Shown here piece by piece: positions 48,613 to 58,033 of a stretch of DNA of 64,000 bases; position 1 is the stretch's first letter; every line of letters starts with the position of its first letter. The notes beneath the pieces were generated by a model, which had not been told where the DNA came from, searched no databases, and saw nothing but the letters and a program-made list of their open reading frames with translations. The DNA comes from Tachypleus tridentatus (lineage: Eukaryota; Arthropoda; Merostomata; Xiphosura; Limulidae). The stretch covers positions 11,346,001 to 11,410,000 of the forward strand of contig NC_134830.1 of NCBI RefSeq assembly GCF_004210375.1. Reading direction: 5' to 3'. A program made the position numbers and the translations under genes.

Positions 48613-48720
48613 AATCAATCAACTATAACAACCCTTCTCATTTTATTCTTCAATGTGATTTATTGAAATCAATCAACTATAACAACCCTTCTCATTTTAT
48701 TCTTCAATATGATTTATTAA
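48613..48720. repeat. Two-copy tandem duplication, 54 bp
   Basis: The segment ATCAATCAACTATAACAACC, CTTCTCATTTTATTCTTCAA, TGTGATTTATTGAA is repeated at once with one or two differences. Confidence 0.85.
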
Positions 48721-49195
48721 GGATAAAGAAGATTTTAGTGTTTCTACTTTTCCCTCTCAATCAAGTGAGTACGTCACTGTTTATTTTAGTTATAAATCAT
48801 TGCTGATGATTTATCAATAATTTTTTCTATATTATTTCATTTGATGGAAAAGTTCAAGTTGATCACTTTAAACCTCTAATGATCTATTTCGTGAATTTTT
48901 ACCAATCAAGTAATAGGTCATTATTTTTCCTTTTCCTTTTACAGTTACCAAACCTCTTGTTCAAAAATATACCCGAAATTCTGAAGAATCTTAGTTGTAG
49001 CTTCAACTACCTACAATATGTAAAAATTTGACATAAATTAACATTCATAAAATTTTCATTACACCTCTTCATTTATTTTTATCTCTATAAATAATAAAAG
49101 TGAAAATTAAACTTCTTTTAACGTACATAATATAAAGTGCGGTTAAAAAACGAATTATTTCTGATTGCTTAAAGTTTTGAGAAATATTACATTAC

Positions 49196-49296
49196 TTGAA
49201 TGCAACCCACTTTGCCAGTACTTTCCATTCGGCTGGCTACGTTGACTGTGTTGGCCCACATATCATAATGTGGCTTCACAGCACCAATCACTCCTG
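49196..49296 (-). CDS. Adenylyl cyclase C2 domain, exon D
   Basis: On minus, after ATCACAG, two bases complete a codon, then [20 protein letters not shown] and [13 protein letters not shown] follow, ending CAA|GTAATG. This is the core of the second catalytic domain. The family reads [27 protein letters not shown]; the adenine-contacting aspartate (YDxW) and the catalytic asparagine and arginine (NTVNVASR) are kept. Glycine of WGN is alanine here. A farther acceptor at 49321-49323 would start the exon at 49320 but would include an in-frame TAA, so the nearer acceptor is preferred. The exons for the family's GV(N)xGPVVA and for its C-terminus are not found nearby. Confidence 0.88.
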
Positions 49297-49915
49297 CTGT
49301 GATAAGTTACTGGTTGATTCCTGAAAAAAAATGACAAAAATAATTTCGACATTCGATAACTGGATATGCTTTATCGTCTTGTTGTAATACGGAAAACCTA
49401 TAGAGATTATAAATCTTTGATTACGTATACGTGGACGACAATTAATGATGTATAACTTTCAGAAAAAAGAACAACTTGCAAAATTAACGAAACTTTAACC
49501 CATTGTCTGTTGATTCACCATATAGGTAGGGTCTGTCTCCAGCAGTTAAATGTGAGTGTGCTGTATACAGTGTACGACTCCCATAAATTTCGCGCTCGTT
49601 TGAAACAGCTGTAGTCAAAGGGCTGATGGAACATTTTCAGAGCTAGAAGTTGTTAAATAGCGCTCTCGTTTAAGTTGTGATAAGAGGCAATATTTTTTTG
49701 TTTTTACGGGGTCCTTTTCGAGGATTACTACAAAATAAGAAAAAAAGCAGGAAAACATAGATGGCCCCTTCAATGTGTACATTTACCTAATATATTTTCT
49801 GTCATTTCTCAGAGCAATCTTCACTTTATCTACGTAACAAATCACACTCCAAAGATTTGATAAATCCTCACAACATTGAAGCTTTTGTCATAAAAAAGGC
49901 TGCATTTTGGTCATA

Positions 49916-50192
49916 AAGGGCCTAGCGCGTAAGGCGTGCGACTCGTAATCCGAGGGTCGCGGGTTCGCGCCCGCGTCGCGCTAAACATGCTCGCCCTCCC
50001 ATCCGTGGGGGGTGTATAATGTGACGGTCAATCCCACTATTCGTTGTTAAAGAGTAGCCCAAGAGTTGGCGGTGGGTGGTGATGACTAGCTGCCTTACCT
50101 CTAGTCTTACACTGCTAAATTAGGGACGGCTAGCACAGATAGCCCTCGAGTAGCTTTGTGCGAAATTACAAAACAAACAAACAATTGGTCAT
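49916..50192 (+). mobile_element. SINE family A, nearly full length
   Basis: Starts GGGCCTAGCGCGTAAGGCGT, CTCGTAA at the anticodon position, B box in GGTTCGCGCCCGCGTCGCG, complete body, and tail GTGCGAAATTACAAAACAAA. It sits in the intron between adenylyl cyclase exons C and D, on the opposite strand to the gene. Confidence 0.92.
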
Positions 50193-50679
50193 AAAGAAGA
50201 AAATGTTCTGAAGTAGCTTGATTTCAGTTATTTTTTAAACAAATGTAAGAAAAACATCTATTAATATTTCCAATTGTATAAATTGTCTCAAGCAGTGTAG
50301 AATAATCAGAACATCATTTGTTTCAATTTTAACAATACATAACTTACCAATTCGTAAAACAAAATTATTGAAACTTTATTAATGTTGATCAGCGTTTCTT
50401 TCAGTGTTAAAGCAAAATCGGTCAACTGCGCTAGATGGCATTACCGCTCTTTCCCTTGAGAGTTTTCCTGTTGGAACAGAATAGTTACGCATGGACATTT
50501 TCTGAAATTATTATATAAAGACTAGTTTGGATTTTCTTGCTTTTTTAGTTAACCAAAGAATTATTTGTTGAATTTTGAAAAGTGATAAAGTTGATATACA
50601 TACATATATATATATACCTTCATTTGCAGAATCGTTACTACCAGCAGTTGAACTATAATTTTGTAATTGCTTTATATTA

Positions 50680-50808
50680 TTGTTTGTTTGTTTAGAAATA
50701 AACACAAAGCTACACAATAGGATATCTGTGTTTTGCCTACCACGGGTATCGAGTCCCAGTTTTTAGCGCTATGAGTCTGCACATATACCGCTGTGCTACT
50801 GGGAGGCG
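50680..50808 (-). mobile_element. SINE family B, nearly full length
   Basis: On minus it starts GCGCCTCCCAGTAGCACAGC and ends ACAGATATCCTATTGTGTAG, CTTTGTGTTTATTTC plus an AAACAAACAA tail. Confidence 0.8.
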
Positions 50809-50977
50809 CTTTATATTAGATAAAACAATTATAATACAAAGTTATAATGTTAATTTGATGATTTTCATTATTATTTTGGTTGAAGAGATATAAAAGGAAA
50901 AACAACACAACTGAATAAACAAACTTTTACAATTTTTTTGTTGCGCTTGTCTATTGTTTGCACTTATTTTGGACTCT

Positions 50978-51055
50978 CAGCGGCACAGCAGCATGTCTGC
51001 GGACTTAAAACGATAGAAGACGGATTTCGATACTCACGGTGGGTTAGGATCTATT
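50978..51055 (+). mobile_element. SINE family B head fragment
   Basis: GGACTCTCAGCGGCACAGCA, GCATGTCTGCGGACTTAAAA and GATTTCGATACTCACGGTGG match the first half of family B on the plus strand. The tail is absent. Confidence 0.6.
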
Positions 51056-51146
51056 CAATTTCTATTTCTTAGATATTTTAGTATGTTATAAAGGTGCTTT
51101 TTTTTGTTAAAACTTCGAGCACACGAAAATTGTTGGTTTGGTAAAA

Positions 51147-51390
51147 TGTGGTTTGTTTGTTTAGTTTAACTTTGCGCACGGCTACTAGAAGGCTATCTGC
51201 GTTAGTCGTCCTTAATTTGGAAATAATAGGCCATAGAGAATACCCTCCCTTTCGCCAACATTTTGGTTACTCTTTACTAATAGATAGTGGGATTGACTGT
51301 TACATTATATCGTTCCCACGACTGAAAAAGTGCGCATGTGCGTTTACGGGATTCGAATAAGTGACTCATCTGGCCATACCAGGACTGACA
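51147..51390 (-). mobile_element. SINE family A, strongly diverged copy
   Basis: TTTGTTTGTTTAGTTTAACT tail, GCGCACGGCTACTAGAAGGC, ATCTGCGTTAGTCGTCCTTA, AGTGGGATTGACTGTTACAT, GGGATTCGAATAAGTGACTC and TCTGGCCATACCAGG follow family order on minus with many changes. Confidence 0.8.
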
Positions 51391-51411
51391 TTGTAGTAGA
51401 GGATGAAAAAA

Positions 51412-51780
51412 ATGTAGGCATTTTTGTACCTTTTCAAAAATAGGTTTCTTTCTTTACAGTTATAATAACCGTAAAAAGTCAAATTATTACAAAACGATCA
51501 TAACATATACCAAATTTCATTAGAGTTAGAGAAGATAAAATCCTAAAATTATTTTTTACAAAAATCTAGCTTGCATATGCAAACATAATTTTTTGTACAA
51601 AATAACACTCTCTCTCAAGACCTCATGCAAATGTCTGTAGCTTTGTTTCTGTTGATCACAGTAATTTTATTTTGGTACCAAAAAATCTTTCGCCCACTTC
51701 CTACAAGTTTCAATGAAATAATACTAGAATACAGACTCTAATTTGACTATGGGTCACTGATTTTGTCAGTCCTTTGTGAC
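51412..51780. repeat. Unclassified interspersed repeat, copy 1
   Basis: About 370 bp that aligns by eye with 52665-52995: shared AAAAAGTCAAATT, TAGAGTTAGAGAAGATAAAA-like, GCAAATGTCTGTAGCTTTGT, TCTGTTGATCACAGT, TTGGTACCAAAAAATC and TGAAATAATACTA blocks. No coding or known class recognised. Confidence 0.7.
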
Positions 51781-52664
51781 GAATTTACCGTTGTACATAT
51801 ATTTTAGTGCCTACTCTTGTTTCTGTACAGTTTTCTTTCTGCATGTGATGTATATTCTTAACTGTGTATTGCGAAGTTCTGCCTGTTCTCGAAATTTGTA
51901 CTCAAATTCTTGAAAGTAAAAATCAACAATATTTGTTTCACGAGAACAGGCTAGAACATTTTTGAAATTTCTACAAACTCTTGTGATTCCTATAAAAAGC
52001 GGCAAGCCGAAAGACAGAAAATGAATATTATTCGTCAGCTACAAACAGTGTGCTAAAGGTCTCGGAAACTATAATTTTGATTAACACATATTAATCTGAA
52101 ACTACAAAATTTGACCAAGAATGTTTATAGATTTTAAACATTACAAACCGTTTAACTTTAGTGAATTACTTTGGACGTTAATATTTCTACGAGGACATTA
52201 AATACCTTCCTCGGTAATAAGTGAGCTTTAACTGTTGTGAGGCCAACCAAGCTAGCTAACTTAAGCGAGGTACAATAATATAAACTCAGAATTAATTTGC
52301 TTTTAGTGAATTTGGATCGTCAATAAAATATTTAGTTCTAGACCGAGTATAAAACTCATTGTTGTCTGTAAGTTTGTAAAAAATGTTGTATATAAATCGT
52401 TATTTGTAATAACTATTGGTAATAACTGTTATTATAAATTGTATTGTTTTTTGTTTGTATATTAAAATACAATTCTGCCAGAAAAGAAGATTGTGTGTAT
52501 CAATCTTGATAAATGTGATACATGTTAACACTTAATTAACTTCTAAATTTAAATTCAAGTTCCTGGTTATTTAAAATAGTAATGCATGAAATACGTAATA
52601 TAATAAAATGGAAACTCCTCCGAAATAACTTAAAATACATAAGACCTTATATAAGCATATACTT

Positions 52665-52995
52665 TATAAAGAGAAGATTTCGGCGTTTCTGTGCCTTTTC
52701 AATAGTAGGTTCAATTTTTCCAGATATAATACCACAAAAAGTCAAATTGTTAAGGAAATAAACTAAAAAATTCCAAATTTCTTTATAGTTAGAGTAGGAA
52801 AAAATACTAAAATTGATTTTTATAATAATCTTTTTGCACCCTTTCAGGACCTAGTGCAAATGTCTGCAGTTTTGTTTCTGTTGACCACAGTGATCTTAAA
52901 TTGGTACCAAAAAATTATTTCACTCTCCCTCTATACATGTTAATGAAATAATACTATAATATGGACTTTAATTTGACTTTTTGGCCACTGACAGT
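52665..52995. repeat. Unclassified interspersed repeat, copy 2, with 20-bp flanking direct repeats
   Basis: Homologous to 51412-51780. It is bounded by exact 20-bp direct repeats CCTTATATAAGCATATACTT at 52645-52664 and 52996-53015, which look like a target-site duplication of the kind left by LINE-driven insertion. It ends about 75 bp from adenylyl cyclase exon C. Confidence 0.7.
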
Positions 52996-53090
52996 CCTTA
53001 TATAAGCATATACTTCTTAATTGAAACATTTTGTCAAATTTTTTCTCGTCTAATATTTTCTGATAATAAGAAACAACTATATTAAGATAC

Positions 53091-53189
53091 CTTCATAAAC
53101 TCTTCTCTGTTGAGTCCACTGGCAGCCATGTAGGTAGACCTAATTGTCTTGATTTTAATTATATCTTTAAATCTTGGTTGTTCAAGTAA
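53091..53189 (-). CDS. Adenylyl cyclase C2 domain, exon C
   Basis: On minus, after TTATTTCTACCAG, 33 codons read LLEQPRFKDIIKIKTIRSTY and MAASGLNREEFMK, ending AAG|GTATCT. The family block is RF-DI-KIKTIGSTYMA(A/V)SGL, which places the adenine-contacting lysine of the purine pocket. Here the usually invariant glycine of KTIGSTY is arginine. The exon is 99 nt with phase 0 at both ends and joins exon B directly. A following exon of about 40-50 residues (up to the N-x-GPVVAG block) is expected before exon D, and I could not find it between 49321 and 53090. Confidence 0.9.
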
Positions 53190-53544
53190 CTGGTAGAAAT
53201 AAATTATTATCAAACAGCTTTTTTTAAAATTACAGATTGGCAAAGATTAATTAAAAATGTAATGTAAGTAATATGATATAAGGTATATTAGCCTTTCTTT
53301 GTGCATAGGAATACAAAAGAAGTAAAGCCAAAACTGTTTGTTTTGTTTTAACGATAATAACTCGAAACTCAAACTATATAATAGACAATGTTCTCCCATT
53401 TTTCCTAAACACTCATCACCATTACATAAGGATAGTTTGTGCTAGACCATTAAATGGTTCCATTACTGCAAGTGAAAGCTGGTAAGGCGCTAGCTTAAAT
53501 TCAAAAATGTTGTTTTCTTTTTCCGTGATGACGAGAAAACCCAC
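53190..53544. other. Adenylyl cyclase intron
   Basis: No other feature recognised. Confidence 0.5.
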
Positions 53545-53830
53545 TTGTAGAGAAAGTTATATATTTAAAAACGGCTGGTGTGGATAGAGAAAGCACTAAT
53601 AGAGGATCGAACAACGTTTCGACCTTCTTCGGTCATCGTCAGGTTCACAAAGAAAGAAAGGGTTACTGACCCGTAGCTGACCATATGTTTGAAGGCGATT
53701 GTGTAATTGAGTGTAGGAATGTAGAGAGCATGCTTAGATGTTGGATATATTTATTAATATAGGTATAAAGGTGTTCCTTTATACTGGTTTATTTTGGGCT
53801 TCTTACTTGTACAACAACGCAAGCCCAAAA
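53545..53830 (-). mobile_element. 5'-truncated Penelope-like element, 3' end only
   Basis: On minus it begins with the last residues of the endonuclease reading frame (KKPKINQYKGTPLY-like) and then runs through the same 3' terminal sequence as 25857-26135. This includes CTGACGATGACCGAAGAAGG, TCGAAACGTTGTTCG, ACGGCTCG/ACGGCTGG-type and CAAGTGGGTTTTCTCGTCAT blocks. It lies in an adenylyl cyclase intron. Confidence 0.88.
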
Positions 53831-54385
53831 TCATTCTATGGCATTTGAGATTCCAAGAACCTCTTTGAATGCTGTTTTCTGAGTTTTCTTTCAAATGAAG
53901 TATAAATATAGATATAGTATGTTCTAAGTATTACAACTGTAAAACAGAGTAAGAAAATTATAGTATTTTTATTATTTCGAGGAAAAATAGTTACTGATTT
54001 TAAAAGGTATTCACGTATATTTATATGGTGTTTCTTGACTAATATGCGATATTTATTCATTTATTAAATCAATGTTACTCGACTAAGGTTATAGCGACCG
54101 AATAATTAATCTGCATCTTTAAACAGCTACTATACAAAGTCACAATTTATTCCTCTTGTAAAACGTGTAAGTTATACAACTACATTGTCTTTCCTTCATG
54201 AAACTTTATGTCATATCAACTTGAAACGAAAAGTGGTCAACTATGTTTTCAGTTTCGGGGATTCCGGTGTAAACAAAGTTAATAGTATTTCTAATGTTCT
54301 ACCTTATAACACGATTCATCCTATAACTGTTGGGAATGGTTTCATAACAGATCGTTTAGCACAATTAAGTAGAAGCTTGACTTAC
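53831..54385. other. Adenylyl cyclase intron, nothing else recognised
   Basis: Short chance frames only. Confidence 0.5.
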
Positions 54386-54532
54386 TGCATCGTAATCGGA
54401 CATCACTTCGTTTAGGATACGAAGACATCCTAACGCCTGCTTATTTACCGTTTCTTCCATGTAGAATTCTGAGAAGTTCGGAATAGAAGCAAATAGCACA
54501 CCTACTGAGTTGTAGCTTTTGCTATATAACTC
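54386..54532 (-). CDS. Adenylyl cyclase C2 domain, exon B
   Basis: On minus, after TTTTACTTTACAG, 49 codons read ELYSKSYNSVGVLFASIPNF, SEFYMEETVNKQALGCLRIL and NEVMSDYDA, ending GCA|GTAAGT. The family has ELYSQSY--VGVMFASIPNF-EFY at the start of C2, and CLRLLNEIIADFD. Adenylyl cyclases make cAMP from ATP at the inner face of the plasma membrane; in this family the metal-binding aspartates sit in C1 and not in C2, in line with ASIPNF here. The phase is 0 on both sides, joining exon A and exon C. No stop or shift, which argues for a functional exon. Confidence 0.94.
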
Positions 54533-56205
54533 CTGTAAAGTAAAAGTTCCAGTATTATGTTTAGATTCCACAAATATTGCTCTCTAAGTTAGGTTATTAC
54601 AAAATTTTTGAAATATACCTTGAAGCGAAGCAATACATAATTTAATTAATTCATTAACTGTACATTCATTTATTGGTGTTTCGACTACTTAACTTAATAT
54701 TAGTTCTTAAAGACAATATTTGTAAAGTAAATCTTTCAAACCTAAAAACAAAGCTCTTATGTGTTGTACATCATTGAATCAAATAAAATAGAGCTTAGGA
54801 AAATATATAGAATTTTACCATAACTGTCAACTTTACATTAGGACCAATGAGTTTTTCTAATTTTAGATTTTTCTTTGTAGTTTTAATTATTTATTAATTA
54901 TATATTATTTCAGGAATTAGTGCAAAGATTTGAGGAAAATGTATTTTACGGGCTGTTGTAATGAAAACTAAGGAAACTGTTATATAAAATATTTTCTTTG
55001 AATATTTTAGTGTTAATGAATATATGAATAAGTAAAACCCGACATTGCCAGGAAATTTATTTATCATCTAAACCTAAACAAAGTCGATAATAGAGGACGC
55101 TGATAACTAAATTACAGTGTATTCTAGAAGCCGTCTTAGTAGAAGCATTATTTACAAAAGGACTCATATAAAATGAATAGACTAGTTTTGTAACATATAA
55201 GTAATAGATCTGAGGATAAGTCTTGTTGTATTTGATAAACATTTCTGTAATAACTATATTCGACTTGTTCATTAGTGAAGATTTAGGTAGTAATCTTCTT
55301 CTTTAACAGTCTATATGAAGATAAATGTGCATTTCTAAGAATGCACTTAACGTGCTTACACTTCAGTTTGTTAACAAGATTGGTATACCAGTAGTGCAGT
55401 TTTAATCCTGTTATTCCTCTATTGTTATTCATTTATACTTGAGCAATTCAGGATATCTATATTTTCTCAAAATGTGCCTTAATTGACGTTCAACTCTCCA
55501 TATTTAAGTAGTGGGTTGTGCCAAATATTCTAATATTTTTGATTTCCAAGTGTTTTGAACATAAGTGTCCTTTTTAATTATTTAGCTGTTATTTTATATT
55601 TTTGAATAATTGTATTATTTTCAGTTACCATAATTTAGACACCAGACAGTACGTCTAGTTTGTGACACTGCAAGTTCTTCAAAATAAAGCTTATGCTGAA
55701 ATGTTTAAACAAATTATTTTGGTTGTTGGAATCATATTTCTTGTCATTTCAAGACAAAAGTTATATAACGTGATCCAAGACTGATGCGTTAATGTAATAG
55801 TGTTTTATTTATGGTAAACACCTCTGAAATATCACAGGTTCAACAAAGTAAGCAGTAGATAGATATTTACGTTGATGCAGTAGTTTTGAGCTACACTTAT
55901 GTAGATAATAGTAGGAAAATAATTTTGATATGGACGTTTGTTAACACCTGGGGATAACGTTTGTGCCAACCAAGCGGCATAGTTTAGGGCTGCAGCTAAT
56001 AATTACTTAAAAATAATGCAGAAATGAATCTACACTTCTTTTTTCTATGCTACAGGTCACATTCATTGATATGCATTATCATTTTACCTTATATTTTTAC
56101 CAGTTTTTTGTTTATCCAAAGATGGTGTAACACGAACTTTTTTATTCTCTACTTTCACGTGATTGAAATGCACATAAAGAACAGTTAAAGAAATAAAAAA
56201 CTTAC
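54533..56205. other. Adenylyl cyclase intron
   Basis: AT-rich; no repeat family or other exon recognised. Confidence 0.6.
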
Positions 56206-56364
56206 TTCATCATTTTTCCTTCGTCCAAGGAAGCGCTTAGTGACATGAGGAGGGAGAATATTATATACAAGAGCTTCGTTTTTTCTGCGCATGTCTGCAA
56301 CTTTTTCTTTCTGCTCTTCTACTGTCTTTTTCCAAAGAAAAAGTCGTCTGGACGTTAGTTCCAG
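56206..56364 (-). CDS. Adenylyl cyclase, exon A (linker helix and start of C2)
   Basis: On minus, after GGCTAATTTTACAG, 53 codons read LELTSRRLFLWKKTVEEQKE, KVADMRRKNEALVYNILPPH and VTKRFLGRRKNDE, ending GAA|GTAAGT. The R-LFLW segment, the charged helix and the N-x-L(L/V)xNILPxHV block mark the entry to the second cyclase domain after the second membrane cassette. It is phase 0 at the donor and continues into exon B. Exons for the membrane segments and C1 domain must lie beyond the right end of the window or in an intron longer than 7.6 kb. I cannot assign the type (ADCY1-9). Confidence 0.92.
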
Positions 56365-56514
56365 CTGTAAAATTAGCCATGTTAAATTAAGTTTACAGAA
56401 TTAAAATGATTAATAACAACATAAAAAACCGAAGTTAATTTTTGTAACTTCTAAACACATGAATTTTAACTTTAATCATCATAGATTAGTGTGTCTAAAT
56501 AAAACAGTATACGT

Positions 56515-56642
56515 GATGACGAGAAAACCCACTTGTAGAGAAAAATATATATGTAAAAACGGCTGGTATGGGTTGAGATAATTTTTTTATGTAGAGGAGC
56601 GAACCGTCAGGTTCACAAAGAAAGAAAGGTAACTGACCGACA
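56515..56642 (-). mobile_element. Penelope-like element 3'-terminal fragment
   Basis: Shares GTGATGACGAGAAAACCCAC, TTGTAGAGAAA, AAAACGGCTGGT and AGGTTCACAAAGAAAGAAAG with 53545-53700. Relative to that copy the stretch carrying the hammerhead-like helix II is missing between GAGCGAAC and CGTCAGGTTC. It lies just upstream of exon A, in the adjoining intron. Confidence 0.8.
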
Positions 56643-57206
56643 CGATTGCATACAAGAGTGCAAGTGTAGTGGCACAAGCCATTAAGATAGAAGACGTGTA
56701 CATTTTGTTTTAATTCGTACTGTAAGAAAATAACGTATGTCATAAAAAAGTGTGACTAAATTAAACAGTCATTGGATGGTTAATTCCATGACAATTTCAT
56801 ATATTTATACAGGGATATTTAAGAACAACTTTAAATCACACATTAAGTAAGTTAGCAACTTTCGGAATACAGAACAATAAACAGTGTAACGTTGTCATGT
56901 AGTAGTGTTGAGTGTTACAGTTTCCTTGCAGTATCAATAAATAAAACGAAGTTAATAATTTCTAACATACCTCACTACAATTCTTCAAACCTTATCAAGT
57001 TGTTTGGTGGAAATTGAATTTCTTATTGAATGTATTTTAGTGTTACCTCTTGGTAGTGGTGGTAGGATATTTTAACTTCCGATACATTTAACATTTGATT
57101 AAAAATCTAGATTACGTCAGGTAATTTGAAATAAATTCGAGTGGCAATTTGTTTTATCAATACAATAAGGCATCATATTAATACGCCATTTCTTGTTGTT
57201 CCTCTA
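56643..57206. other. Non-coding, nothing recognised
   Basis: AT-rich sequence between a PLE fragment and a SINE. Confidence 0.5.
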
Positions 57207-57209
57207 CTC

Positions 57210-57483
57210 TGGGGCCTGGCATGGCCTAGCGCGTAAGGCGTGCGACTCGTGATCCGAGGGTCGAGGGTTCGCGCCCGCGTCGCGCCAAACATGCTCGCCC
57301 CCTCTCAGCCGTGGGGGCGTTATAATGTGACGGTCAATCCCACTATTCGTTGGTAAAAGAGTAGCTCAAGAGTTGGCGGTGAGTGGTGATGACTAGCTGC
57401 CTTCCCTCTAGTCTTACACTGCTAAATTAGGGACGGCTAGTGCAGATAGCCCTCGAGTAGCTTTGCGCGAAATTAAAAACAAT
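57210..57483 (+). mobile_element. SINE family A, nearly full length
   Basis: GGGGCCTGGCATGGCCTAGC, anticodon-position CTCGTGA, B box in GGTTCGCGCCCGCGTCGCG, complete body, tail GCGCGAAATTAAAAACAA. Among the best preserved copies. Confidence 0.93.
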
Positions 57484-58033
57484 CCTCTACTCTGGATTGT
57501 TCTTTAACTGCTCCTTTTAATTTAAAAATTATTTTTTATTCAAACTGTGATTATAATTTTACGTTGTAGAGACATCAGATATTGACTTTTATCATGTCAT
57601 TTATTATTATAATTACCGAATGGTTAGTTTCTTTATTCTGAATTTAGTCACTTCAGAACGTGATTATACAGAATTGCACGACTTGCAACGAATGCTTTAA
57701 TAATCTGATAATTTTACCAGTAATCAAGTATTACACACTTTCGAATGAAAAAAAATTTTTTTCAAGTAACATGAAAAATATTTTAAATTTATTTTAATAT
57801 GTTGAAACGTACAGAAAACTGACAATTATGATAACACTTTCATCTCATATATTCTATTTCGTCATGTAAAATCATCTCGTGAGACCATTAAGCTCATATT
57901 TCTCTCTATATTTTATCTACTACTTATATAGTATATCTATTTATATATCTATACATATATTAGTTTGTTGTAATAAAAAATAAGCTGAAAGAAAAATAAA
58001 TTAAAAAATAAAAACGCTGCACTAATTTAAAGA

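Noticed and set aside
49500-49690. Second piggyBac-like MITE starting TTAACCCATTGTCTGTTG
   Set aside because: The start resembles the 27921 element, but I could not find a matching inverted end with TTAA nearby.
51811-52005. Minus-strand 64-codon frame as the missing adenylyl cyclase exon
   Set aside because: Its residues (FKNVLACSRETNIVDFYFQE) do not match the expected block before NxGPVVAG, and it lacks suitable splice sites.
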